Part shown: piece by piece, positions 8,826 through 18,115 of the stretch | How the letters are laid out: each line of letters starts with the position of its first letter | How positions within the stretch are numbered: position 1 is the stretch's first letter | DNA from: an uncultured Lachnospiraceae bacterium | Lineage (GTDB): Bacteria > Bacillota > Clostridia > Lachnospirales > Lachnospiraceae | Assembly (NCBI GenBank): GCA_900317755.1 | Contig: ONHZ01000005.1 | Span: 1-64,000, forward strand | Direction: 5' to 3' | Length of the DNA: 64,000 nucleotides | Program-made: the position numbers and the translations under genes | The notes under the pieces: model-generated | The model's input: only the letters and a program-made list of their open reading frames with translations | The model's database searches: none | Told to the model about the DNA's origin: nothing

Positions 8826-10076
8826 TTGTTAGAGGTAATACAAGATGAAAAAAAATCCAGCGCCAGACTTATTGTCATTGGTGTCGGCGGTGCTGGAAAT
8901 AATGCCATAAATCGAATAGTAGATGATAATATCAGCGGTATTGAGCTTATTGGAGCAAATACGGATGCACAGGACCTCCAGAGCTGCAAAGCACCTACAC
9001 TTATTCAGATCGGTGAAAAGCTCACAAAGGGACTTGGTGCAGGTGGACAGCCGGAAGTAGGCGAAAAAGCTGCTGAAGAGAGCAGTGAAGATATTTCCTC
9101 TGCTATCAAGGGTGCCGATATGGTCTTCGTTACCTGTGGTATGGGTGGCGGAACAGGTACTGGCGCGGCTCCTGTCATTGCAAAGATTGCTAAAGAGCAG
9201 GGCATACTTACAGTAGGCGTTGTTACAAAGCCATTCGCACTTGAAGGCAAGGCAAAGATGAAGAAAGCTGCTGAAGGTATTGCAAAGCTGAAGCAGAATG
9301 TTGATACGCTTCTTGTCGTTCCAAACCAGCGTCTTTATGACATTGTTGCAAAGAAGACTTCCATGACTGAAGGTTACAGGATGGCTGATAAGGTTCTCCA
9401 GCAGACTATCACTGGCATCACAGACATTATTAATATGCATGGTGATATGAACCTTGATTTTGCAGATATCAGAAGCGTCATGAAGGATAAGGGAATCGGT
9501 CATGTTGCCATTGGTACAGCAAATGGTGATGACAGGGCGGTAGATGCAATTGAGCAGGCTATTAATTCTCCACTTCTTGAAACACCTATGAATGGTGCTA
9601 CAGACATCGTTGTAAATATGGTAGGCAAGGATGTCAGCATGGATGATTATGCCATCGCAATGAGCTATGTCGAGGATGTCATCGGTGAAGATGCAAACAT
9701 CAAGATTGGCTTTAGGAATGATGAAGCTTATGAAGATGACTCAATTACAGTTACTGTCATAGCTACAGGTCTTTCAGATGCCGATGGTTCAGCTGCTACA
9801 GCAGCACCAACCCAGCCTGCACAGCCATCATTTGGCTCAAGACTTCAGAATACTGCTTACCAGCAGAGAACAGCTTCGAGACCTGCTGGAAATACTTCTG
9901 CATTTCAGAATACTTACGCAAGACCTGCTTCTACACAGCCAGCACAGAGCAGTACACCTGAGACAAATACGACTTCATCTTTCCCTGGAATTCAGAAGCC
10001 ACAGGTTCCGAACAGTACAGTTCATGAGAACAATATCAGCGTGCCTGGCTTCTTAAAGAATTTTCCAAAGAACTGA
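8826..10076 (+). CDS. ftsZ: Cell division GTPase FtsZ
   Basis: The tubulin-like GTPase that polymerises into the Z ring at midcell. Its 416 residues include GGAGNN (21-26), the tubulin signature [10 protein letters not shown] (107-116) and the T7 loop NLDFAD (209-214), which completes the active site of the next subunit. After the globular domain (to about residue 320) comes a Gln/Thr/Ala/Pro-rich flexible linker. The C-terminal peptide [10 protein letters not shown] is the docking site for FtsA-like and other partners. The start is TTG, set by an AGGAGG site 8 nt upstream. Confidence 0.98.
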   Translation: MLEVIQDEKKSSARLIVIGVGGAGNNAINRIVDDNISGIELIGANTDAQDLQSCKAPTLIQIGEKLTKGLGAGGQPEVGEKAAEESSEDISSAIKGADMVFVTCGMGGGTGTGAAPVIAKIAKEQGILTVGVVTKPFALEGKAKMKKAAEGIAKLKQNVDTLLVVPNQRLYDIVAKKTSMTEGYRMADKVLQQTITGITDIINMHGDMNLDFADIRSVMKDKGIGHVAIGTANGDDRAVDAIEQAINSPLLETPMNGATDIVVNMVGKDVSMDDYAIAMSYVEDVIGEDANIKIGFRNDEAYEDDSITVTVIATGLSDADGSAATAAPTQPAQPSFGSRLQNTAYQQRTASRPAGNTSAFQNTYARPASTQPAQSSTPETNTTSSFPGIQKPQVPNSTVHENNISVPGFLKNFPKN

Positions 10077-10104
10077 TCATTGATTATTGATTGATATGGA
10101 TTTT

Positions 10105-10131
10105 TAGGACCCCGAAAGGGGTTCTTTTTTT
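10105..10131 (+). terminator. Rho-independent terminator after ftsZ
   Basis: A GGACCCC/GGGGTTC stem with a GAAA tetraloop is followed by a run of seven T. It ends the division-cluster transcript. Confidence 0.9.
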
Positions 10132-10211
10132 GTTTTATGGGCAGAAATTAATTGATTTTTTATGAAAAATTGAGAATAAAATCAAAAAAGACTTGACTAA
10201 CATACTATAAT

Positions 10212-10316
10212 AATAAGTAGCAGGCAGCTCCTCCTTTCAGAATGCTTTGTTTGTTCGCACATGCTGTCTGCGCTGTGTCTTGTACGGCCGCCTTTCTAAA
10301 TGAGGCGGCTTTTTTG
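10212..10316 (+). ncRNA. Candidate small RNA with anti-Shine-Dalgarno loop
   Basis: A TATAAT box at 10206-10211 precedes a ~100-nt unit with no reading frame. A 9-bp stem (GCAGGCAGC at 10220-10228 with GCTGTCTGC at 10263-10271, one G-U) closes a 34-nt loop. The loop contains CCTCCTTTC (10230-10238), the same sequence as the 3' end of Firmicute 16S rRNA. A strong terminator follows (GCCGCCT/AGGCGGC at 10287-10309, then TTTTTT). I do not find a correctly spaced -35. An RNA that could pair with ribosome sites of mRNAs is the inference; the family is unrecognised. Its architecture matches the unit at 24630-24760. Confidence 0.45.
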
Positions 10317-10365
10317 TTATGATAAAATTTGATATTTTCAATCGTGAAAAAAATTGATTTTTTAT

Positions 10366-10393
10366 TTGAAAGGGTTATGATGTTAAGTATAAA
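10366..10393 (+). promoter_or_regulatory. Sigma-A promoter for the MBL-fold gene
   Basis: TTGAAA, 16 bp, TATAAA. The ~120-nt leader that follows carries repeated TGATGT units (near 10398, 10418 and 10458, plus one inside the promoter spacer). The rest of the 10.1-10.5 kb gap shows no further feature. Confidence 0.5.
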
Positions 10394-10518
10394 AATCTGA
10401 TGTCACAGCCTTTTTTGATGTTAAATTTTTTGTCTGGGGAATCAATACTATTTAGCTGATGTTGGCAAAATATTTGCTGGCAGATGCTGACAAATTGTGG
10501 GAAACAAAGGAGATTTCT

Positions 10519-12168
10519 ATGAAGCTTAGATTTATTGGTGCAGATCATGAGGTTACGGGGAGCTGTCATTATCTGGAGGCCGCCGGGAAGAAGATGCTTG
10601 TTGACTGCGGCATGGAGCAGGGACCTGAGGCTTATCTTGATCAGGTCATTCCTGTAAACGCAGCAGAGATTGATTATGTATTTGTGACACATGCGCATAT
10701 TGATCATAGCGGACTCATACCGCTTCTTTTTAAGAAAGGTTTTCGCGGTACAATTTTTTGTACATCGGCGACGCTTGAACTCTGCAACATCATGCTGAAG
10801 GATAGTGCGCACATCCAGGAATCTGATGCAGAATGGAAGTCAAGAAAAAATATCCGTGCGGGCATATCTTCGGTAGAACCGCTTTACGATATGGATGATG
10901 CAGAAGGCGCAATGAGCCTTTTCAAGAGCGTTCCGTATCATGACGAAATCCATATTGCAGATGGAATTGATGTGAAATTCATTGATGCCGGGCACCTTTT
11001 AGGTTCATCTTCAATTGAGTTTACGCTTACTGAAGATGGTGTCACAAAGAAAATTGTTTTCTCCGGTGATATTGGAAATAAGGACAAGCCTCTTATTAAG
11101 AATCCAGAATATTTAGAAGAGGCTGACTATGTCGTCATGGAGTCGACCTATGGCGACAGGGTGCATGAGAACCCACCTCTTGATGACTTTGCGCTCGCAC
11201 TTGCAAAGATATTATTAAAGACCTTTGACCGCGGCGGTAACGTCGTTATTCCTGCATTTTCAGTCGGCCGTACGCAGGAGGTTCTGTATTTTCTGAGGCA
11301 GGTAAAGGTCGGAGAAGATGAAAAAGAGAAGGTGCTGCCAAAGGAGATTCTTGAGGTCAGAGAGCGGTATCCACATTTTCCTGTATATGTCGATTCTCCG
11401 CTTTCCATTGAGGCTACGCATGTATTCAATGAAAATGTCGCTGACTGCTTCGAGCAGAAGGCTATTGACATGGTGAATGCCGGCATCAACCCGATTGGTT
11501 TTGAAGACCTGCACACGACGGTCACCTCGCAGCAGTCCCAGCAGATTAATTTCGACAAGACGCCGAAGGTCATCATTTCTGCATCAGGAATGTGCGAGGC
11601 TGGACGTATCAGACATCACTTAAAGCACAATCTCTGGAATCCGGCATCGTCGATTGTCTTTGTAGGATACCAGTCGCCGGGTACGCTTGGTAATATCTTA
11701 TTATCCGATAAGAAGCCTGCGACCGTAAAGCTTTTCGGCGAGCCTGTTGCCGTAAATGCGGAGATCATTAATCTTCCTGGTTTGAGCGGGCATGCGGATA
11801 AGAACGGACTTCTGACCTGGATCAAGAATTACAAGACCGACGTGCAGAAGGTGTTTATCGTCCACGGCGACAATGAAGTGGTAGATCCTTTTGCAAAGCT
11901 TGTTACAGCGGAAACTGGATTTCCTGCCTATGCGCCGTATACGGAGGATATTTTCGACCTCATTACTGGCGAGCAGATTCAGGTCGGCGATGTTCATTCC
12001 GTTGAGAAGAAAGCAAAGAAGACCAAGGCGAATACTGTATTTGCCCGTCTCGTTGCTGCCGGTGAGCGGCTCATGGCTGTCATCAAACGTTCTGAAGGAA
12101 GGCCGAATAAAGAATTGGCGAAATTCGCTGACCGTATCAATGATATGTGCGATAAGTGGGAGAAATGA
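10519..12168 (+). CDS. MBL-fold beta-CASP metallo-hydrolase, RNA-processing type
   Basis: The protein belongs to the metallo-beta-lactamase/beta-CASP superfamily of RNases and related hydrolases. Visible are the zinc motif THAHIDHSG, the SGDIGNKD Asp, the beta-CASP helicoid with SVGRTQEVLYFLR, ISASGMCEAGRI and the final LSGHADKNGLL His. A C-terminal extension of about 80 residues is Lys-rich. I place the start at 10519 because AAAGGAG lies 8 nt upstream and the family begins MKLRFIGADHEVTGS; an in-frame ATG 60 nt earlier lacks a ribosome site. 549 residues. Related to COG1236 exonucleases; its substrate is unknown. Confidence 0.85.
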   Translation: MKLRFIGADHEVTGSCHYLEAAGKKMLVDCGMEQGPEAYLDQVIPVNAAEIDYVFVTHAHIDHSGLIPLLFKKGFRGTIFCTSATLELCNIMLKDSAHIQESDAEWKSRKNIRAGISSVEPLYDMDDAEGAMSLFKSVPYHDEIHIADGIDVKFIDAGHLLGSSSIEFTLTEDGVTKKIVFSGDIGNKDKPLIKNPEYLEEADYVVMESTYGDRVHENPPLDDFALALAKILLKTFDRGGNVVIPAFSVGRTQEVLYFLRQVKVGEDEKEKVLPKEILEVRERYPHFPVYVDSPLSIEATHVFNENVADCFEQKAIDMVNAGINPIGFEDLHTTVTSQQSQQINFDKTPKVIISASGMCEAGRIRHHLKHNLWNPASSIVFVGYQSPGTLGNILLSDKKPATVKLFGEPVAVNAEIINLPGLSGHADKNGLLTWIKNYKTDVQKVFIVHGDNEVVDPFAKLVTAETGFPAYAPYTEDIFDLITGEQIQVGDVHSVEKKAKKTKANTVFARLVAAGERLMAVIKRSEGRPNKELAKFADRINDMCDKWEK

Positions 12169-12185
12169 TTGTAATTTACGCGCCG

Positions 12186-12239
12186 CCTTTATGCGCCATC
12201 CAGGCGCGTTCGGCTAGATTTGCCATCCGTGGCAAATCT
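12186..12239. repeat. Pair of perfect intergenic palindromes
   Basis: GCGCC-ATCCA-GGCGC and AGATTTGCCA-TCCG-TGGCAAATCT stand side by side, with related GCCATCC centres. The first could end the upstream mRNA but lacks a T-run. They look like a repetitive palindromic element; whether copies occur elsewhere in the genome cannot be seen from here. Confidence 0.4.
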
Positions 12240-12255
12240 GCGCTTGTGAACATGC

Positions 12256-12305
12256 ACTTTTCTTTTTTGCACTGCTCACTTTATGCACACGCAGAAAAGT
12301 TTTTC
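12256..12305 (+). terminator. Possible weak terminator after the MBL gene
   Basis: ACTTTTCT at 12256-12263 pairs exactly with AGAAAAGT at 12293-12300, followed by TTTT. The loop is long (29 nt) with an inner TGCA/TGCA pairing, so the strength is doubtful. Confidence 0.3.
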
Positions 12306-12353
12306 ACCTCAGGCTTGTATTTCTCAAGTACTTATATTTTGAATGGAGTGTTT

Positions 12354-14381
12354 ATGTTTAATAGTTTGATTCAGTTAAGAGAAAAGATGAGAGAGCAGGG
12401 CATTGATGCATATCTCGTGTATATGACGGATGAGCATATGTCTGAGTATGTCGGGGAGAGTGATTTTGATATCAGATTCCTGACGGGATTTACCGGGACA
12501 AATGCTGTATGCCTTGTGACAGAAGAGGAGTCACTTCTTTGGACAGATGGCAGGTATTATATTCAGGCGGAGAAGGAGATGGCGGACAGCGGAACATCTC
12601 TCATGAGGGATGGTTCTGAGGGTGTGCCGAAGGTTTCAGAATATTTGAGGACGCTAGCTGAGAAGAAGAAAAAGAGCGGCGCTGGTGCTCCATTTGTATT
12701 TGGCTTTGATGGCAAAAAGGTTTCAGTGTCGCTGTTACGGAAATATGAAAAAGCTCTGAAGGGAACAGATGCAGTATTGAAATCAGATATTGATCTGATC
12801 AGTGAAATCTGGACGGACAGGCCGGCAAAGACCTGTAGTAAGATTTTTGTCCTTGAAGATAAGTACTCCGGAAAGTCCTATGAGAAGAAGCTGAAGGATC
12901 TTCGTAAGCATATGAAGGAAGAGGATTCGAAGGCTTTCATTCTTACAGATTTGACAGACATTGCCTGGCTTTTCAATATGCGTGCAGATGATATTCCATG
13001 CACGCCGGTATTTTATGCTTACTCGACTATCACAAGAAAGACCACATTTCTCTATGTGCAAAAAAATGCACTGAGCGCAAAAGTGAAAAAATATCTTGAA
13101 GAAAATGATGTCAAGGTCCGTGATTATCAGGACGTCTATGTAGATGCAAAGAAAATCCATGACCAGAATGTCATCATTGATCCGGATTCTGTAAATACTG
13201 CTCTTTACTTTGCACTCGGCGGTGAGTCGCCACTTGTGCCAGATGAAACATCAGAAAAGCTACTTGATGTTGAAACTCTTCCGGAAGAAGCAGAAGATGG
13301 CGAAAATGTCTTGGCAGTTGACAAGCTTGAAGATGATGGCAAAGCCAAGAATATAATAAAGATTGACAAGCTTCCGAAGAAAGCCAAAAAGGCAGAGAAA
13401 ATATTGACAGTCGAGAAGCTGGCAGATAAAGAATCACAGAATAATACATTTATCGAAGAAATTAATTTCACGACGACAGAGAAGACTGTCAAGAATGAGA
13501 CCGAGATTGAAAACACGAAGAAGGCCCATCTCATTGATGCTGTTGCCATGTGCAAATTCCTGTACCAGATCAAGTGCGAAATCAATGTCGAGGACTATGA
13601 TGAGTACTCTATTGCCCAGATGCTGGATAAGCTTCGCGCAAAGGGGGAAGGCTTTATCGAGCTTTCCTTTGACACGATTGCAGCATACGGAGAAAATGCA
13701 GCGCTCATGCATTACACTGCTACGAAGGAAAAGAAATCGCATCTTCAAAAGAAAGGATTTTTACTCGTTGATTCCGGTGGAACATATTATACGGGTACAA
13801 CAGACATCACAAGGACGATTGCCTTAGGTGAACTTACCGACGAAGAAAAGCACGACTTCACATTAGTTCTGAAGGCAGCCATGAGGCTGAAGCGTGCGAA
13901 GTTTCCGGATGGGGTTTCCGGACAGAATCTTGATATCCTATCGCGAGGCTTTATGTGGGATTTGGGTCTCGACTACCGCTGTGGTACAGGCCATGGCGTC
14001 GGTCACATTTCAAATGTCCACGAAGGACCGAATGCCTTTCGTTACAGAATTGGTGAGACACCAATGACGAAGGCCTATCCTCTGAAACCCGGCATGATTA
14101 CGACCGACGAGCCGGGTCTCTACTATGAAGGCGGCTATGGCATCCGTACAGAGAATGAACTTCTCTGTGTCAAGGATGAACATACCGAATATGGTCAGTT
14201 CTATTCCTTCGAGAACCTCACCCTTGTCCCCATCGATAAGGATGCGATTATCCCTTCAATGCTCACTGACGAGGAGCGCAGAGAGCTCAACGCCTACCAC
14301 GCCCGCGTCTATGAGAAGGTCTCACCACTTCTGACGAAGAAGGAAGCCAAGTGGCTGAAAGAGGCAACCTCAGCTATCTAA
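12354..14381 (+). CDS. Xaa-Pro aminopeptidase (M24B) with repeat insertion
   Basis: A cytosolic dimetal aminopeptidase that removes residues N-terminal to proline. It has two creatinase-like N-terminal domains and a pita-bread catalytic domain. Metal ligands are identifiable as D473, D484, H551, E586 and E600 (VDSGGTYYTGTTD, GTGHGVGH, TTDEPGLYYEGG, RTENEL). At 675 residues it is longer than the ~595 usual for this three-domain type. The excess is a charged linker at about residues 300-380, before KNETEIENTKKAH, with four imperfect ~16-residue repeats built on LxVDKL. The start at 12354 follows GGAG; an upstream extension would run through palindromic intergenic DNA. Confidence 0.9.
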   Translation: MFNSLIQLREKMREQGIDAYLVYMTDEHMSEYVGESDFDIRFLTGFTGTNAVCLVTEEESLLWTDGRYYIQAEKEMADSGTSLMRDGSEGVPKVSEYLRTLAEKKKKSGAGAPFVFGFDGKKVSVSLLRKYEKALKGTDAVLKSDIDLISEIWTDRPAKTCSKIFVLEDKYSGKSYEKKLKDLRKHMKEEDSKAFILTDLTDIAWLFNMRADDIPCTPVFYAYSTITRKTTFLYVQKNALSAKVKKYLEENDVKVRDYQDVYVDAKKIHDQNVIIDPDSVNTALYFALGGESPLVPDETSEKLLDVETLPEEAEDGENVLAVDKLEDDGKAKNIIKIDKLPKKAKKAEKILTVEKLADKESQNNTFIEEINFTTTEKTVKNETEIENTKKAHLIDAVAMCKFLYQIKCEINVEDYDEYSIAQMLDKLRAKGEGFIELSFDTIAAYGENAALMHYTATKEKKSHLQKKGFLLVDSGGTYYTGTTDITRTIALGELTDEEKHDFTLVLKAAMRLKRAKFPDGVSGQNLDILSRGFMWDLGLDYRCGTGHGVGHISNVHEGPNAFRYRIGETPMTKAYPLKPGMITTDEPGLYYEGGYGIRTENELLCVKDEHTEYGQFYSFENLTLVPIDKDAIIPSMLTDEERRELNAYHARVYEKVSPLLTKKEAKWLKEATSAI

Positions 14382-14395
14382 TAGACTTTATTTTT

Positions 14396-14586
14396 AGGAC
14401 TAGCTTCAAGTATGAGAAACATCCGAAAACGATATATCAGGACTAGCGCGAGCAAGCAAAAATCCATGAGGCGTGAGACGACTCGCAGGAGGGTGTTCTG
14501 CGCTGCGGGAGCGGATAAATACTTTGCGTAATTTTGCCTGCGCAATGGATGCTGAGTCATCTGAGGATGTTTCTTATACGAAGAAA
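14396..14586 (+). other. Structured intergenic element upstream of polA
   Basis: The 229-bp gap before polA holds a nested set of pairings. TGAGAAACATCC (14413-14424) can pair over 12 bp (one G-U) with GGATGTTTCTTA (14565-14576), and ATCCAT pairs with ATGGAT inside it. A local GTTTCTT/AAGAAAC hairpin competes at its 3' end. AGGACTAGC is directly repeated at 14396 and 14439. It may be a leader RNA of polA or a small repetitive element; no coding potential fits, although an ORF runs through in frame with polA. Confidence 0.35.
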
Positions 14587-14610
14587 CGAAAAAATTATTT
14601 AGGAAAATTT

Positions 14611-17340
14611 ATGAAGAAAAAACTACTTCTCATCGACGGCTACAGTGTTTTATTCCGTGCCTACCACGGCATGCCAGATCTCACAGACAAGTCTGGCACG
14701 CATGTGGGAGCGATTTACGGATTCCTCACGATGCTGATTCGAATTTTAAAAAATGAAAAACCAGACGCCCTGATCGTGGCACGCGACAGCCACGGCAAGA
14801 CCTTCCGTCATGAAATGTACCCAGACTACAAGGGTACGAGAAAGCCCATGGATGAGGAGCTTCGTGAGCAGCTTCCGCTGTTTACAGAGGTCCTTGATGA
14901 CATGGGAATTTCCCATGTGGAAAAGGAAGGCTACGAGGGCGATGACATCTTAGGAACGCTTGCGCGAATTGGCGAAGAGAAAGGCTATGCTGTCACTATT
15001 TTTTCAGGCGACAGGGATATCCTTCAGCTTGCAACTGATTCGACTCGAATTCTTCTTCCAAAGACAAAGGCCTTCGGCAAGGTCGAGGAGGAATATTATG
15101 CCAAGGATGTAGAAGCAGCATACGGTGTCACACCGAAAGAATTTATAGATGTAAAGGCACTCTGGGGCGATACCTCCGACAATATTCCAGGCGTCACAGG
15201 AATCGGTGAGAAGACTTCAAAAGAAATCATCGCAAAGTACCATTCGATTGAAAATGCGCATGAACATGCAGAAGAAATAAAGCCGCCGAGAGCATCGAAA
15301 AATCTCATTGCAGAATACGATACTGCAGTGCTTTCAAAGAAGCTTGCGACTATTGTCACAGATGCTCCTGTTGAATTTGATGAGGAGAAGGCGAAGTACG
15401 GAAATATTTTCACCGACAAGGCAAAGGACTTTTTTACTGAGCATGATTTCAGAAGACTGCTGACATATTTCTCAAAATCAGCTAAAGATGAAAAACAATC
15501 AGATGATTCCGATAAAAATGATATTGATGAAAGTGATTTCCATGTCTTAGAAAACATTTCTGGTTTTGAAAATACAATAAAGAAATATGAATCATCAGAT
15601 GCGGAAAACATAGGCTTTTCAATTATTTCTACAGGAAAGAAATTATATGGCATTGCTGTTTCTGACGGAAAAAGCTCATATTATTTTCCTGTTTCTGACA
15701 AGGAAGCCGAGAATAAAAATGGCGGACAGCTGAGTTTTTTCGATACTCCGGATGAAAAAACAGAAAAGGATGAAGCGCTATTACTCGTAACAGAGCTTTT
15801 CAAAAGCGGAAAGAAGATTGTCTCTGATGATCTGAAGCGGGATTATCATTTCGTCAATCCATCAGATGATTTCGAAAATGCAGATGACGTGACCGTGCTC
15901 GCATATTTACTAAATCCACTTCCAAAGGAGTATCCGCTCGACGCACTTACGAATGAATATATTAATCTGATTGAGCCTTCCTACGAAGAAATTTTTGGAA
16001 ATGTCCGCGGTGTGAAGGAGCCATTTCTTGATGTAGAAAAGACCTGCAGGTTTGCCTGTCTCAAGGCCTATTCCTGCACAAGGCTTTATCATGTTCTCTA
16101 CGAAAATGTAAAACGGAAGGGCATGGAAAAGCTCTATCTTGAGATTGAAAGACCTCTTATTTTCTGCCTCTATGAGATGGAAAAAAAAGGGATTTACGCT
16201 TCGCTTTCTGCACTGAAGGAATATGATGAAAAGCTTTCAAAAGAGATTGGTGTTCTTCAGGATAAAATATATAAAGAGGCCGGAGAAGAGTTTAATATAA
16301 ATTCCCCGAAACAGCTCGGCGAAGTTCTCTTTGAGCATATGAAACTTCCCGGTGGGAAGAAGACAAAGACAGGCTATTCCACATCTGCCGATGTCCTTGA
16401 AAAGATGCGCGGCGAAAATCCAATTGTCGATGACATTCTAAGCTACAGGCAGTATACAAAGCTTGAATCTACCTATGCTGTCGGACTCACGAAATGCATT
16501 GCAGATGATGGCAGAATTCACACGACCTATCAGCAGACCGTGACTGCGACAGGCAGGCTTTCATCGACGGAGCCAAACCTGCAGAATATTCCTGTAAGGC
16601 TGCCTCTCGGACGTGAAATCAGGAAAGCCTTTCTTCCGAAGGAAGGGTACATATTTGTCGATGCGGATTATTCGCAGATTGAGCTTAGGGTGTTAGCACA
16701 TCTTTCGCAGGATGAAAATCTCATCAATGCCTACAAGACGGATGCCGATATTCACAGGGCTACGGCCGCACTTGTTTTCCATAAGGATCCAAAGGATGTC
16801 ACAGACCTTGACCGCCGCCGTGCAAAGGCTGTCAATTTTGGCATCGTATATGGCATTTCATCCTTCGGTCTCGGCGAGAATCTTGGCATTTCTCCAAAGG
16901 AAGCAAAGCAGTATATTGATGATTATTATCTTGCATATCCGAAGCTTAAAATCTACCTTGACGGGCTGGTAACGTCCGCAAAGGAAATGGGCTTTGCGCT
17001 GACGCTTTTCGGAAGAAGGAGGCCGATTCCGGAACTTTCTTCCAAGGCATATATGGTTCGACAGTTCGGTGAGAGGGTTGCGATGAATTCACCAATCCAG
17101 GGAACTGCTGCAGATATCATGAAGCTTTCGATGGTGAAGGTCATGAAGAAAATCCGTGAAGAAGGCCTCGAGTCGAAGGTGCTTCTTCAGGTTCACGATG
17201 AGCTTTTGATTGAGACGAAGATCGAAGAGAAGGATAAGGTCATTAAAATACTGAATTCCGAAATGGCACATGCTGTCGAGCTCTCTGTACCGCTTCAGAT
17301 TTCTATTGAATCGGGGAATACCTGGTATGAAGCAAAGTAA
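14611..17340 (+). CDS. polA: DNA polymerase I
   Basis: Fills gaps and removes Okazaki primers. The N-terminal 5' nuclease domain (about 1-295) starts KLLLIDGYSVLFRAYHG. The middle domain has lost the Asp/Glu residues expected for 3'-5' proofreading, as in many Firmicute Pol I proteins. The polymerase domain has motif A with D686 (DADYSQIELR), the finger helix RRAKAVNFGIVYG and motif C QVHDE with D863. The start at 14611 follows AGGA and gives 909 residues; a longer frame from 14473 would add 46 residues of structured leader. coaE follows, an order common in this group. Confidence 0.97.
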   Translation: MKKKLLLIDGYSVLFRAYHGMPDLTDKSGTHVGAIYGFLTMLIRILKNEKPDALIVARDSHGKTFRHEMYPDYKGTRKPMDEELREQLPLFTEVLDDMGISHVEKEGYEGDDILGTLARIGEEKGYAVTIFSGDRDILQLATDSTRILLPKTKAFGKVEEEYYAKDVEAAYGVTPKEFIDVKALWGDTSDNIPGVTGIGEKTSKEIIAKYHSIENAHEHAEEIKPPRASKNLIAEYDTAVLSKKLATIVTDAPVEFDEEKAKYGNIFTDKAKDFFTEHDFRRLLTYFSKSAKDEKQSDDSDKNDIDESDFHVLENISGFENTIKKYESSDAENIGFSIISTGKKLYGIAVSDGKSSYYFPVSDKEAENKNGGQLSFFDTPDEKTEKDEALLLVTELFKSGKKIVSDDLKRDYHFVNPSDDFENADDVTVLAYLLNPLPKEYPLDALTNEYINLIEPSYEEIFGNVRGVKEPFLDVEKTCRFACLKAYSCTRLYHVLYENVKRKGMEKLYLEIERPLIFCLYEMEKKGIYASLSALKEYDEKLSKEIGVLQDKIYKEAGEEFNINSPKQLGEVLFEHMKLPGGKKTKTGYSTSADVLEKMRGENPIVDDILSYRQYTKLESTYAVGLTKCIADDGRIHTTYQQTVTATGRLSSTEPNLQNIPVRLPLGREIRKAFLPKEGYIFVDADYSQIELRVLAHLSQDENLINAYKTDADIHRATAALVFHKDPKDVTDLDRRRAKAVNFGIVYGISSFGLGENLGISPKEAKQYIDDYYLAYPKLKIYLDGLVTSAKEMGFALTLFGRRRPIPELSSKAYMVRQFGERVAMNSPIQGTAADIMKLSMVKVMKKIREEGLESKVLLQVHDELLIETKIEEKDKVIKILNSEMAHAVELSVPLQISIESGNTWYEAK

Positions 17341-17368
17341 GAAATACAATATTTTGTGGTTTCCATTG

Positions 17369-17397
17369 TTGGAAAAATGCTATATTTATGGTATACT
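17369..17397 (+). promoter_or_regulatory. Sigma-A promoter for coaE
   Basis: TTGGAA, 17 bp, TATACT. The ~95-nt leader includes a CCTaCTGC/GCAGCAGG hairpin near 17430-17451. Confidence 0.55.
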
Positions 17398-17497
17398 TTG
17401 CGCTGGGATTTATTAAATCATTAAGTGAACCTACTGCCTTAAAGCAGCAGGAAAGCTTGATGTGGCCAATCATTATTGAGAGTTATGTGATTTTATC

Positions 17498-18091
17498 ATG
17501 AAATTCATCGGAGTTACTGGCGGCGTTGGTGCCGGAAAAAGTGAAGTTCTTTCCTATCTTGATGAAAGAGCGGATTCTTTTGTATTATATTCTGACAGAC
17601 TCGCTGAAAAAGAATCGAAGCCAGGTGGGAGATGCTACAGTGAAATCGTAAAGGCTTTCCCTGATCAGAAGCTTTATAATGCTGACGGTATGATGAACCG
17701 GGCTGCATTTGCAAAAGAAGTTTTTTCCGATGAAAAGAAGAGGCTTGCTCTTGACGGCATTATTCATCCCATGATGCGGGAAATCATCATGGAGGATGTG
17801 AAAGAAAAACGTACAGAAGGAAAATACAAATATTATTTTCTTGAGGCTGCGCTTTTAATAGAAGAGCATTATTATGAGGTGCTTGATGCACTCTGGTATA
17901 TTTTTGCACCGATTGATGTCAGGCGTGAAAGATTGAAAAAGTCAAGGCATTATTCTGATGAGAAAATCGATGCGATTCTTTCAAAGCAATTAGATGACAG
18001 AGAGTTTAGAAGGTATGCCGATGTCGTGATTGACAATGGTGGGGATTTTTCTTCGACGAAAGAATATATTGAAACACTGCTAAAAAATTAA
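17498..18091 (+). CDS. coaE: Dephospho-CoA kinase
   Basis: Phosphorylates dephospho-CoA at the 3'-hydroxyl of ribose, the last step of coenzyme A synthesis. The protein is 197 residues with the P-loop GGVGAGKS at 8-15, followed by the CoA-binding segment (SDRLAEKESKPGG) and lid (RRERLKKSRHYSDEKI). The ribosome site is weak; GAGAG lies about 17 nt before the ATG. Its place after polA is usual. Confidence 0.92.
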   Translation: MKFIGVTGGVGAGKSEVLSYLDERADSFVLYSDRLAEKESKPGGRCYSEIVKAFPDQKLYNADGMMNRAAFAKEVFSDEKKRLALDGIIHPMMREIIMEDVKEKRTEGKYKYYFLEAALLIEEHYYEVLDALWYIFAPIDVRRERLKKSRHYSDEKIDAILSKQLDDREFRRYADVVIDNGGDFSSTKEYIETLLKN

Positions 18092-18115
18092 TTCAAAAAA
18101 TTTTGGAGAAATGAA

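Noticed and set aside
8829-9503. 224-codon minus-strand frame antisense to ftsZ
   Set aside because: Fully inside the well-conserved ftsZ gene, Cys-rich random-looking product, no start signals.
10193-10211. TTGACT...TATAAT as a complete promoter for the first small RNA
   Set aside because: The elements are only 7 bp apart; only the TATAAT box is retained as evidence.
12156-12353. 66-codon extension of the aminopeptidase
   Set aside because: Crosses perfect palindromes and a terminator-like stem and overlaps the preceding gene; ATG 12354 has GGAG.
14473-14610. 46-codon N-terminal extension of DNA polymerase I
   Set aside because: Runs through inverted repeats, and the family start KLLLIDGYS follows an ATG with AGGA at 14611.
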